7,270 nt of DNA. It comes from Tannerella sp. Its GTDB lineage: Bacteria; Bacteroidota; Bacteroidia; Bacteroidales; Tannerellaceae. Within the stretch, counting starts at the first letter, position 1. The number at the start of each line of letters is the position of its first letter. The notes under the pieces were generated by a model. The model did not search any database. It was not told where the DNA came from and saw only the letters and a list, made by a program, of their open reading frames with translations. Shown here piece by piece: positions 1 to 6,128 of the stretch. The stretch spans positions 1 through 7,270 of the forward strand of contig JAIRYY010000189.1 of assembly GCA_031267485.1 (NCBI GenBank), written 5' to 3'. The translations under genes and the position numbers were made by a program.

Positions 1-5
1 ACTTA

Positions 6-22
6 TATACCCATGCGGTATA
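6..22. repeat. 18-bp palindrome family, copy 1
   Basis: TATACC-CATGC-GGTATA is an inverted repeat with 6-bp perfect arms around a 5-bp centre. Closely related copies occur at 81-98, at 132-149 (opposite orientation) and, weaker, at 576-592. It could be a protein-binding site or the core of a dispersed intergenic repeat; the sequence does not say which. Confidence 0.55.
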
Positions 23-80
23 ACATTAGTTTTTTATGTGTAGTTATAATAAAAGTCTCTCTGTGGTTAAACCGTCAAAA

Positions 81-98
81 TATACCTCATGCGGTATA
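81..98. repeat. 18-bp palindrome family, copy 2
   Basis: TATACC-TCATGC-GGTATA has the same 6-bp arms as copy 1 with one extra base in the centre. It is the most symmetric copy and serves as the family reference. Confidence 0.55.
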
Positions 99-131
99 AT
101 TTCGAGAAAATTCAAAGATTTGTCTCAAAAT

Positions 132-149
132 TATACTGCGTGAGGTATA
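132..149. repeat. 18-bp palindrome family, copy 3 (inverted)
   Basis: Read on the minus strand this is TATACCTCACGCAGTATA, which differs from copy 2 at two positions. One change breaks an arm pair. It lies just upstream of the terminator-like hairpin at 157-183. Confidence 0.5.
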
Positions 150-156
150 TTTCAGG

Positions 157-183
157 AAAAAAGTCGTCCGTTCCGACGGCTTT
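157..183 (-). terminator. Rho-independent terminator, leftward
   Basis: The stem pairs 160-168 with 175-183 (nine pairs, one of them G-U) around a 6-nt loop. Read on the minus strand it is followed by six T residues (162-157), the form of an intrinsic terminator. The A-rich/GC/T-rich hairpin is typical of Bacteroidetes terminators. It could end a leftward transcript from the kinase gene at 706-1557, although about 520 bp downstream of its stop. On the plus strand only three T residues follow the stem, so rightward termination would be weaker. Confidence 0.5.
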
Positions 184-216
184 GGTCTGTTTGAGTTTGA
201 CAGAAACGTTTTTTCC

Positions 217-468
217 GATTGATTTTGCATTAAGGGTAATTACCCTTTTCATTTTTCAGATTGATTTTGCCTAAAGGGTAATTACCCTTTTCATTTTTCT
301 GATTGGTTTTGCCTTAAGGGTAATTACCCTTTTTATTTTTAAGACCGATTTTGCCTTAAGGGTAATTACCCGAAGCGCTTTTCAAACTGATTTTGCCTTT
401 CGCACTTAAGTGCAAATCATTTTTACGGTTGATTTTGCATCCGTCTTCAAAAAAAGTTTTCATTTGTT
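217..468. repeat. Six tandem 42-bp units with dyad centres
   Basis: The element GATTTTGC ends at 228, 270, 312, 354, 396 and 438, an exact 42-bp period six times. Unit boundaries are 217, 259, 301, 343, 385 and 427. In units 1-4 the core is the perfect dyad GGGTAATTACCC (extended to AAGGGTAATTACCCTT in units 1-3), centred at 239.5, 281.5, 323.5 and 365.5. Unit 5 carries a different perfect dyad, GCACTTAAGTGC (402-413), centred at 407.5, exactly in register. Unit 6 keeps GATTTTGC and the TTTTCATTT segment but has no dyad. Unit 4 contains an additional AAGCGCTT palindrome (373-380). Forty-two bp is about four helical turns, so all cores would face the same side of the DNA. Function is unknown; candidates are a binding array for a dimeric protein, a cruciform or hairpin array, or a terminator cluster. 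Confidence 0.9.
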
Positions 469-486
469 CTTCAGAAATAAAAAACT

Positions 487-509
487 TGCAGTGATGAATA
501 TACACTGCA
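487..509. other. Small stem-loop
   Basis: TGCAGTG (487-493) pairs perfectly with CACTGCA (503-509) across a 9-nt loop. No T-tract follows on either strand, so it is not an obvious terminator. It does not fall in register with the 42-bp array to its left. It may be incidental. Confidence 0.3.
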
Positions 510-575
510 CGCATGGGATGGAGACTCTTCATTGCAGGGGACAACTGAAGCGCGACGGTTTGAAATGCACTACGC

Positions 576-592
576 TACCTCCCTGCGGTATA
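576..592. repeat. 18-bp palindrome family, degenerate copy 4
   Basis: TACCTCCCTGCGGTATA matches copy 2 with a changed centre and a partly eroded left arm. It lies about 115 bp beyond the 3' end of the minus-strand kinase gene. It was identified only by resemblance to the copies at 6-149. Confidence 0.35.
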
Positions 593-705
593 TTTTTTGC
601 CGTTAGCCGGTTATTTTTTACATTCGCTCCCGGCTGGACCGGCGGGGCGATTATCGACGGCGCATGTTTCGGAGACAGGATTTCGTCCGTGCCGGAAAGG
701 TGAAT

Positions 706-1557
706 TTATGGCGACAGCGCGTTTTTACCGGCATGATATTCAATCAGGCCTTTCATCGGGCTTTCCTGAATCCGGTCGATGGCAATGTTAAATTCCCCGG
801 CCACGTCCCTCAGCATATCCGCGTAGCGGACGGCCATTTTTCCGACAAAACGCACCGGATATTTCCCGTATTCATACCGGCAGACGTTCCGGGTGAAGAA
901 GTTGCGAAGATTTTGCATGATAAGCGCATGCACGTAACGGTCGTCCGTGTAGCCGGCCAGAAAGTCGGCCGTCAGCATCAGAAATCTGTGCGGGAAAGGC
1001 AAATCGTAGACGTTCGCCATAATGGCGTGCGAATCAAGGCCGTTTTCCCTGTAAAATGCGTCCGTCAGACCGTCCGGCGCGAAACCTTTCAGCACATCCG
1101 ATAAAAACATCTTTCCCAGCGCGACGAAACTGCCTTCGTCTCCGAGGATGTAGCCCGCAGCCTTTACGTTTTCCACAATCTCATTCCCGTCGTAGAGGCA
1201 TGAATTGGAGCCTGTTCCAAGGATGCACGCGATGCCCGTCCGGTCGATGAACAGTCCGCGCGCGGCCGCCCACAAATCGCTTTCGACCTCCGCCGGCGTG
1301 CGAAACTGCGCTATCAGGGACGACTTCATGATGTCCTTTTTTTCCGCAGACGAACATCCGGCGCCGTAGAAGTAAACCGTTTCAAGTTTCCTTTTGAAGA
1401 AAACGGACGGCAGTCCGAGCCGTATGCTTCGGCTTATGTCTCTCCGGTTCTGGAAAAAAGGGTTGAGGCCTTCGGAAACGGCCGAATCAATCAGGTGTGT
1501 CCCCTCAACAATCATCCACTCGGTCTTGCTGGAACCGCTTTTTGCTATTAATTTCAT
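706..1557 (-). CDS. BadF/BcrA-family amino-sugar kinase paralogue, altered motifs
   Basis: A 283-residue protein of the BadF/BadG/BcrA/BcrD ATPase family, the ASKHA-fold group that includes GlcNAc and MurNAc kinases. It is clearly a paralogue of MurK (3216-4103), sharing VYFYGAGC (61-68), GIACILGTGSNSC (108-120), the GDEG loop (139-142), FFTRNV (220-225) and similar length. The probable catalytic aspartate, D94 in ESDLWAAA, is kept. Three nucleotide-binding motifs differ from MurK. Phosphate-1 reads AKSGSSKTEW, with Lys6 where MurK has Asp9. The loop after GDEG reads SF rather than GG. The adenosine motif reads FVGKMA rather than FVGSVA. Lys6 is codon AAA, two base changes from Asp. The gene is intact and starts about 30 bp from a good promoter, so it is not an obvious pseudogene. 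It may phosphorylate a related amino sugar, bind sugar without efficient catalysis, or regulate the divergent operon; I cannot decide from sequence. Confidence 0.85.
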   Translation of the reverse strand: MKLIAKSGSSKTEWMIVEGTHLIDSAVSEGLNPFFQNRRDISRSIRLGLPSVFFKRKLETVYFYGAGCSSAEKKDIMKSSLIAQFRTPAEVESDLWAAARGLFIDRTGIACILGTGSNSCLYDGNEIVENVKAAGYILGDEGSFVALGKMFLSDVLKGFAPDGLTDAFYRENGLDSHAIMANVYDLPFPHRFLMLTADFLAGYTDDRYVHALIMQNLRNFFTRNVCRYEYGKYPVRFVGKMAVRYADMLRDVAGEFNIAIDRIQESPMKGLIEYHAGKNALSP

Positions 1558-1595
1558 GTGCGCTGTTATAATGGAGGTAATTTATAAACTGACCC

Positions 1596-1627
1596 CAAAG
1601 GTATTGGTTTTGTTTTTCTTCTCCAAA
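1596..1627 (-). promoter_or_regulatory. Bacteroidetes promoter for the minus-strand kinase
   Basis: On the minus strand, TTTG (1627-1624), a 20-bp spacer and TACCTTTG (1603-1596) match the Bacteroidetes housekeeping form TTTG-N19/20-TAnnTTTG very well. Transcription would begin near 1588-1590, leaving a short leader of about 30 nt before the ATG at 1557. Confidence 0.7.
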
Positions 1628-1676
1628 TGAAAAGACCCGTCATGGAATAAAAAAAAACAGTACGCAAAACAAAATA

Positions 1677-1692
1677 AAACAAAATATTGTTT
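1677..1692. promoter_or_regulatory. Dyad AAACAA-N4-TTGTTT, candidate operator
   Basis: A perfect 6-4-6 inverted repeat overlaps the expected -33 region of the murT promoter in the divergent intergenic region. A regulator bound here would be well placed to control the operon. The surroundings are A-rich (AAACAAAATAAAACAAAAT), so a chance dyad is possible. No transcription factor gene is in the window. Confidence 0.3.
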
Positions 1693-1720
1693 CCCGAAAT
1701 GAAATAATCGACTATCTTTG
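1687..1720 (+). promoter_or_regulatory. Predicted promoter for murTKQ
   Basis: TATCTTTG (1713-1720) is a perfect TAnnTTTG -7 box. The -33 element is poor: the nearest candidate is TTG at 1687-1689, with a spacer of about 23 bp rather than 19-20, so activator dependence is possible. Transcription would start near 1725-1727, giving a 5' leader of roughly 20 nt. A seven-codon frame (MNIKSSR, 1727-1750) ends in an ATGA overlap with the murT start, but its ATG coincides with the predicted transcript start, so I do not call it. Confidence 0.5.
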
Positions 1721-1746
1721 TGAAAAATGAATATTAAAAGCAGCCG

Positions 1747-3219
1747 ATGACTCCACTTTCAGTTTTAACAGCGATTGCCGCTTACTTTGCATTATTGTTT
1801 CTCGTCTCGCACGTGGCCGGACGCAAGAGCGATAATGAGGGATTTTTTGTCGGCAACCGGAAGTCGTCCTGGTTTGTTGTAGCCTTTGCCATGATTGGCT
1901 CGAGCATTTCGGGCGTGACGTTTGTCTCCGTCCCCGGAATGGTTCAGACGAGCGGCTTTTCCTACCTGCAGATGGTACTGGGATTTGTGGCGGGCCAGGT
2001 CATCATCGCCTGCGTGCTCGTACCGCTGTTCTACCGGATGAATCTGGTATCCATATACGGCTATCTTGAAAATCGTTTCGGCATGTCGTCGCACAAAACA
2101 GGCGCATGGTTCTTTTTCATCTCCAAGATGCTCGGCGCCTCGGTGCGCCTGTACCTGGTCTGCCTCACGCTGCAGTTGCTGGTCTTCGGCCCGCTTCGCT
2201 GGCCGTTTTCGGTCAATGCCGCCTGTACGGTCGCGCTTGTATGGCTGTACACGTTCCGAAGCGGCGTGAAATCGCTTGTATGGACCGATTCGCTGAAGAC
2301 TTTTTGCCTCGTGGTTTCGGTCGTTTTATGTATCTCTCACATCGTTTCCGGCATGAATTTCGGGCCGGGAGGCGCGTTCTCCGCCGTCGTTGAGAGCGAC
2401 CTGTCGCGGATGTTTTTCCTCGATGACGCGAATGATAAGCGATTCTTTTTCAAACAGTTTTTTGCCGGGATATTTACCGTGATAGCAATGACCGGACTGG
2501 ACCAGGACATGATGCAGCGGAATCTGAGCTGCCGCAGCCCGAAAGATTCGCAGAAAAACATGATAACGAGCGCCGTCGCGCAGTTTTTCATCAACCTGCT
2601 GTTCCTCGTGCTGGGCGTGCTGCTTTATCTGTATGCCGCGGAACGCCATATCGCGCTGCCGGAGAAGAGCGACGAACTGTTCCCGATGATTGCGACGGGA
2701 GGCTATTTCCCGGCAGCTGTGGGAATCCTCTTTATTGTGGGCCTTGTGTCGTCCGCCTATGCGGCGGCCGGTTCCGCCCTGACCGCTCTTACGACCTCCT
2801 TTACGATAGATATTCTCGGCGCCGGGAATAAAAGCGGCGCCGATGTGCGGAAAATCCGCCGGCGCGTACATGCCGGCATGGCCGTCGTGATGGGTATCGT
2901 CATCTATGCGTTCGGGCGGCTGAACAGTACAAGCGTGATTGATGCCGTCTACACGCTGGCAAGCTATACCTGCGGGCCCATACTCGGAATGTTTGCGTTC
3001 GGCCTGTTCATGAAGCGGCAGGTGCGGGACAAATCCGTTCCGTTTGCGGCAGTCGCTTCTCCGGCCGTCTGTTATATCCTGCAGTCAAATTCGGAGAAAT
3101 GGTTCGACGGCTACAGCTTTGGCTACGAACTGTTGATATTCAACGCGCTGTTCACTTTCATCGGGATGTGGATTTTTTCAGGAAAACCCTCTCCGGATGA
3201 TAAAATTTTACATTTATGA
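1747..3219 (+). CDS. murT: Sodium:solute symporter, probable MurNAc transporter
   Basis: A 490-residue inner-membrane protein of the sodium:solute symporter (SSS) family, with length and an alternating hydrophobic pattern fitting about 13 membrane spans. Family hallmarks are a GFFVGNRK segment (32-39) after the first span, GSSISGVTF (51-59) in the first core helix, GLDQDMMQRNLSC (250-262) after a middle helix, and the small-residue-rich VSSAYAAAGSALTAL (334-348), where SSS proteins form part of the sodium site. The substrate cannot be read from sequence. It is inferred from direct coupling to a MurNAc kinase and MurQ, the arrangement known as murTKQ in Tannerella forsythia, where this transporter replaces the MurP phosphotransferase of enterobacteria. 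The stop overlaps the murK start by ATGA. The symbol murT is also used for an unrelated lipid II amidotransferase subunit. An alternative is a sialic acid or other sugar symporter, less likely in this context. Confidence 0.85.
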   Translation: MTPLSVLTAIAAYFALLFLVSHVAGRKSDNEGFFVGNRKSSWFVVAFAMIGSSISGVTFVSVPGMVQTSGFSYLQMVLGFVAGQVIIACVLVPLFYRMNLVSIYGYLENRFGMSSHKTGAWFFFISKMLGASVRLYLVCLTLQLLVFGPLRWPFSVNAACTVALVWLYTFRSGVKSLVWTDSLKTFCLVVSVVLCISHIVSGMNFGPGGAFSAVVESDLSRMFFLDDANDKRFFFKQFFAGIFTVIAMTGLDQDMMQRNLSCRSPKDSQKNMITSAVAQFFINLLFLVLGVLLYLYAAERHIALPEKSDELFPMIATGGYFPAAVGILFIVGLVSSAYAAAGSALTALTTSFTIDILGAGNKSGADVRKIRRRVHAGMAVVMGIVIYAFGRLNSTSVIDAVYTLASYTCGPILGMFAFGLFMKRQVRDKSVPFAAVASPAVCYILQSNSEKWFDGYSFGYELLIFNALFTFIGMWIFSGKPSPDDKILHL

Positions 3220-4103
3220 CTCCTATCAATTTAATTGTCGACAGTGGAACAACAAAGACCGACTGGCTTATCGTCCGCGAAGGGACAGTCGTCGATTCGG
3301 TATGCACGAAAGGCATGAATCCGTATTTTCAGTCGCAGGAAGACATACGGAAAGAACTGAGGGACGTTTTGCTCCCCGGTATGAAAGCGGTTTTTGCCGG
3401 CGGCGTATCGGTCGGTACGGTATACTTTTACGGCGCCGGCTGCGTCTTTGACAAGGTGGAAATGATGCGGGAGGCGCTCTCGTCCCGCATCCCCGCCCGC
3501 GCGATTCACGTATATTCCGATCTGCTGGCGGCAGCGCACAGTACCTGCGGACATGAGGCCGGTATTGCCTGCATCCTGGGTACGGGTTCCAATTCCTGTT
3601 TTTATGACGGCGAAAAAATCGTGAAAAACATTTCTCCCCTGGGATATGTGCTGGGAGATGAGGGCGGCGGCGCGATGCTTGGGCGCACGCTGGTAAGCGA
3701 CGTCCTGAAGGAGATTCTGCCCCGTCCGCTGCGGGAGGCCTTCTTTGAGCGTTTCCGGATGACGCAGGCCGACATTCTGGAACATGTTTATAAAAAACCC
3801 TTCCCAAACCGTTTCCTGGCGGGTTTTTCACCCTTTTTACACGAGCACGGGAATGACCCGGAAATACGCCGGATACTGGTCAACGGTTTCAATTCCTTTT
3901 TCACGCGCAACGTGATGCAGTACGATTACAAAACGCATACGGTGAATTTTGTCGGTTCGGTTGCGTATCACTATGAGGAAATACTGCGTGTGACGGCAGA
4001 ATCGGCCGGTATGCGTGTGGGTAAAATCATAAGGAGTCCGCTCGAAGGACTTGTCGATTATTACAGCGGGCATTTTGCTTCCCTGAGAAACGGAAAAGAT
4101 TAA
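3216..4103 (+). CDS. murK: N-acetylmuramic acid kinase (BadF/BcrA family)
   Basis: A 295-residue cytoplasmic sugar kinase of the ASKHA fold. Its proposed job is ATP-dependent 6-phosphorylation of incoming MurNAc (possibly also GlcNAc), giving the substrate of MurQ. Visible motifs are phosphate-1 VDSGTTKTDW (8-17, Asp9), the probable catalytic base Asp102 in YSDLLAAA, LGTGSNSC (121-128), GDEGGGAMLG (147-156), and the adenosine motif FVGSVA (245-250). All are intact, unlike in the paralogue at 706-1557. The start overlaps the symporter stop by ATGA, implying translational coupling, and no Shine-Dalgarno is evident. murQ follows after 3 bp. The specificity assignment rests on the operon and on resemblance to the Tannerella MurK arrangement; by sequence family alone it would be called an N-acetylglucosamine kinase-like protein. 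Confidence 0.88.
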   Translation: MTPINLIVDSGTTKTDWLIVREGTVVDSVCTKGMNPYFQSQEDIRKELRDVLLPGMKAVFAGGVSVGTVYFYGAGCVFDKVEMMREALSSRIPARAIHVYSDLLAAAHSTCGHEAGIACILGTGSNSCFYDGEKIVKNISPLGYVLGDEGGGAMLGRTLVSDVLKEILPRPLREAFFERFRMTQADILEHVYKKPFPNRFLAGFSPFLHEHGNDPEIRRILVNGFNSFFTRNVMQYDYKTHTVNFVGSVAYHYEEILRVTAESAGMRVGKIIRSPLEGLVDYYSGHFASLRNGKD

Positions 4104-4106
4104 TCT

Positions 4107-4922
4107 ATGACATTCAGAAAAATTACCGAAGAACCGTCCTTATACAGCGACCTTGAGAAGAAACCGGTCCGCGAACTGCTCGAATGTATGAATGAGGAAG
4201 ACCGCAAGGTTGCGTCCGCGGTGCGTGAAGCGATTCCCCGGATTGAAGAACTGGTCGAACGGATTATAGCCCGCATGCGCGGAGGCGGGCGCATGTTTTA
4301 CCTGGGAGCCGGCACGAGCGGGCGCCTTGGAGTGCTCGATGCCTCCGAAGTGCCTCCGACGTTCGGCATGCCCCCGACGCGGGTGATTGGTTTGATAGCC
4401 GGCGGGGACAGGGCGTTGCGCTCGCCGGTCGAACACGCGGAGGACGACGCGGAAAAGGGATGGCAGGAACTTCTGGAACACAACGTAAATGACCGGGATA
4501 CGGTAATTGGCATCGCCGCATCGGGCGCGACGCCGTATGTGACAGGCGCCCTGAGAGCGGCGCGCGCGCACGGCATACTGACAGCCTGCATTACCGCCAA
4601 CCCCGGCTCTCCGATGGCTGCGGAAGCGGACATCCCGATAGAGATTGTCGTCGGGCCGGAATTTGTGACCGGCAGTTCACGCATGAAATCCGGCACCGCA
4701 CAGAAAATGGCGCTCAATATGATATCCACCTCGGTCATGATAAAACTGGGACGCGTCGAGGGGAACCGGATGGTCAACATGCAGTTGTCAAATAGAAAGC
4801 TAATCGACCGCGGCACGCGTATGATTGTCGACAGGCTGGGACTTGACAGCGAACATGCAAAATCATTGCTGATGCTTCACGGGTCGGTAAAGAAAGCCAT
4901 AGAGGCTTACGGGCGCGAGTGA
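4107..4922 (+). CDS. murQ: N-acetylmuramic acid 6-phosphate etherase
   Basis: A 271-residue cytoplasmic SIS-domain lyase that cleaves the D-lactyl ether of MurNAc-6-phosphate, yielding GlcNAc-6-phosphate and D-lactate. Diagnostic segments are LGAGTSGRLGVLDASEVPPT (66-85), with Glu81 matching catalytic Glu83 of the E. coli enzyme, and Glu112 in VEHAEDD matching Glu114. IAASGATPYV (136-145) follows, then the MurQ/GCKR signature GSSRMKSGTAQKM (189-201). Length is slightly below the E. coli protein (298) because both ends are shorter; no core element is missing. It is the last gene of the operon, 3 bp after murK. Its stop is 4 bp from the stop of the opposing acyltransferase gene, leaving no room for a separate terminator between them. 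Confidence 0.96.
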   Translation: MTFRKITEEPSLYSDLEKKPVRELLECMNEEDRKVASAVREAIPRIEELVERIIARMRGGGRMFYLGAGTSGRLGVLDASEVPPTFGMPPTRVIGLIAGGDRALRSPVEHAEDDAEKGWQELLEHNVNDRDTVIGIAASGATPYVTGALRAARAHGILTACITANPGSPMAAEADIPIEIVVGPEFVTGSSRMKSGTAQKMALNMISTSVMIKLGRVEGNRMVNMQLSNRKLIDRGTRMIVDRLGLDSEHAKSLLMLHGSVKKAIEAYGRE

Positions 4923-4926
4923 CCGT

Positions 4927-5796
4927 TCATCGTTTCCACCGTTTGTGCGACCAGAGCCAGTCGCTTGGATTTTTCAGGATGTTCTGTTCCAGATGCCGGA
5001 TGTAATTCCGGGTTATTTCCGTTTTCACCGCACTCTCGGAATGGAGACTGATTTCCTTACATTCAATCCGGTAGATTCCACGCGAGATTCTGGAAACGTG
5101 AATATACACGACGCCGGAACGGGTTATGCCGGCCAGTTTCTCCACGCCCGAAAACACGCTTGTCGTTTGATGCAGGAAATCGAACCGGTACGCCCCGTCC
5201 ACGATGACGGGACACTGGTCGGCAATGAAGAAATACAGCGACGGATTGTCCTTGTTGGATACAATATGCCTCACGACGGACTGGGCCGGAATTAAATTCA
5301 CCCCGAAACGGGAACGTATTTTCAGCATCAGACGGTCGACACATTTTGTTTTCAAGGGTTTGTATACCGCATTGATGTTGACATTCAACAGCAGAGGGAG
5401 CACATTCAGTATTTCCCAGTTCCCGCAGTGTCCCATACTTGCGATTACGTGCCTGCCCTGCCTGATTTGACGCTCTATCATATCGAAATCTATCAATACA
5501 ATCTTCCTCTTTTGCCGGCAGGCGGGAATGGAAACGGATTTCAGTATTTCGACGCAGTTATCGCAAAAAGAGCGGTAAAAACCTTTCATAATCACCTCAA
5601 TTTCCCCGTATCTTTTATCGGGGAAAGAGCGGGACAGGTTTTGAATCACGACGGACTTGCGATAGGAAAACACATGATACATCAACAGATATGCCCAATC
5701 TGCGAACTTATACAATAAAGACATCGGCAGTAAGCTCAACATATACGCGCCGATGTACAGACCGTGGAATAATAACCCCCTGCAACTGTTTTTCAT
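4927..5796 (-). CDS. Lipid A biosynthesis acyltransferase, LpxL/HtrB family
   Basis: A 289-residue membrane-associated acyltransferase. A hydrophobic N-terminal region (about 8-42) suits membrane anchoring. SYRKSVVIQNLSRSFPDK (44-61) is the usual first block. The catalytic HX4E motif is GHCGNWE (122-128, His123 and Glu128). ADQCP (192-196) and the terminal PSDWLWSHKRWK (277-288) are typical of the family, and length is normal. The likely reaction is transfer of an acyl chain to a hydroxyacyl group of lipid A; Bacteroidales homologues make penta-acylated lipid A. Ornithine or other aminolipid acylation is a less likely alternative. It faces murQ tail to tail with a 4-bp gap. Upstream lie a small frame ending in ATGA overlap (5793-6011), a nested hairpin and a candidate promoter about 300 bp away, suggesting a long structured leader. 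Confidence 0.9.
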   Translation of the reverse strand: MKNSCRGLLFHGLYIGAYMLSLLPMSLLYKFADWAYLLMYHVFSYRKSVVIQNLSRSFPDKRYGEIEVIMKGFYRSFCDNCVEILKSVSIPACRQKRKIVLIDFDMIERQIRQGRHVIASMGHCGNWEILNVLPLLLNVNINAVYKPLKTKCVDRLMLKIRSRFGVNLIPAQSVVRHIVSNKDNPSLYFFIADQCPVIVDGAYRFDFLHQTTSVFSGVEKLAGITRSGVVYIHVSRISRGIYRIECKEISLHSESAVKTEITRNYIRHLEQNILKNPSDWLWSHKRWKR

Positions 5797-6011
5797 TTCA
5801 TTCCGTTTTTAATGTTTCCGGCACGCATTTTACCCGGATATGGCGTTCCCGCGCGCACATAAAAAAAGCGTGGACAAAACTCCGGATTATTTGTTTTATG
5901 AGGTTCTCGACTACCTAACCAATCAAATAACGAGTAAAGCCCACGCCGTAGCGTGAGCATCTTCACTTTACTCTTGATTGGTTTTGAAACTGTCGAGATT
6001 TCATAAAACAA
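5793..6011 (-). CDS. Possible 72-aa leader ORF, doubtful
   Basis: A 72-codon frame starts inside the outer arm of the inverted repeat (ATG at 6011) and ends in TGA overlapping the acyltransferase ATG at 5796, so coupled translation is possible. The product is basic and aromatic (for example LYSLFDWLGSREPHK in its middle third) and belongs to no family I recognise. More than half of the frame is inverted-repeat DNA, so the open frame may be incidental. An internal ATG at 5960-5958 would give a shorter product of 55 residues. Confidence 0.22.
   Translation of the reverse strand: MFYEISTVSKPIKSKVKMLTLRRGLYSLFDWLGSREPHKTNNPEFCPRFFYVRAGTPYPGKMRAGNIKNGMK
5891..6011. other. Nested 121-bp inverted repeat / hairpin element
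   Basis: Three concentric inverted repeats share one centre. The outer arms (5891-5910 and 5993-6011) match at 17 paired positions with a small internal mismatch. The middle arms are CCAATCAA (5919-5926) with TTGATTGG (5974-5981), and GAGTAAAG (5932-5939) with CTTTACTC (5966-5973). The apex is CACGC-CGTA-GCGTG (5942-5955). As RNA this forms one long interrupted hairpin on either strand. Leftward transcription would place it in the 5' leader of the acyltransferase gene. It could be a structured leader, a small RNA, or a miniature inverted-repeat element; I saw no clear target-site duplication. Confidence 0.6.
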
Positions 6012-6098
6012 GATGCAAGCTACGACGCCTTTTTTAATATGTCTTTATATGTGTGCCCTTTTATGTCATGATTAATTTTTTTATCATTTAAACCGGTG

Positions 6099-6128
6099 CA
6101 AAATTAAAACAATTATTCCTGTTTCAAA
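6099..6128 (-). promoter_or_regulatory. Candidate promoter for the acyltransferase transcript
   Basis: On the minus strand, TTTG (6128-6125), an 18-bp spacer and TAATTTTG (6106-6099) resemble the Bacteroidetes promoter, with the spacer 1-2 bp short. Transcription starting near 6092 would run through the nested hairpin and reach the acyltransferase start after about 295 nt. Nothing better was found closer to the gene. Confidence 0.4.

Larger units (their letters stand above)
1..705. other. Gene-free, repeat-rich intergenic stretch
   Basis: I see no convincing gene here. The short open frames (for example 410-703 plus and 356-544 minus) resemble no known family, and two of them cross tandem repeats. 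In order, the stretch holds three copies of an 18-bp palindrome (6-149), a leftward terminator (157-183), six 42-bp tandem units (217-468), a 7-bp stem-loop (487-509), a fourth degenerate palindrome copy (576-592), and a GC-richer tail (about 625-705) running into the 3' end of the minus-strand kinase gene. The tail might be 3' untranslated sequence of that gene. AT content is much higher than in the genes to the right. Confidence 0.6.

Noticed and set aside
89..274. A 61-codon plus-strand frame
   Set aside because: It starts inside a palindrome copy and runs across the terminator and two 42-bp units, so it is most likely chance.
217..468. CRISPR array on the left
   Set aside because: The whole 42-bp unit is conserved, including the parts that would be spacers, and there is no cas gene. 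It is a plain tandem repeat.
410..703. A 97-codon plus-strand frame
   Set aside because: It begins inside the tandem array, has no recognisable motif, and its composition follows the underlying change from AT-rich to GC-rich DNA.
706..1557. The kinase paralogue as a pseudogene
   Set aside because: The frame is full length with no stop or frameshift, most motifs are intact and the promoter is good. Altered residues alone do not show decay.
1727..1750. Seven-codon upstream ORF (MNIKSSR) overlapping the murT start
   Set aside because: Its ATG falls at or before the predicted transcription start, and there is no further support.
5891..6011. Invertible promoter flanked by inverted repeats
   Set aside because: The inverted repeats continue inward as nested stems to a central apex, no TAnnTTTG box lies between the arms, and no invertase gene is present. 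A hairpin or MITE fits better.
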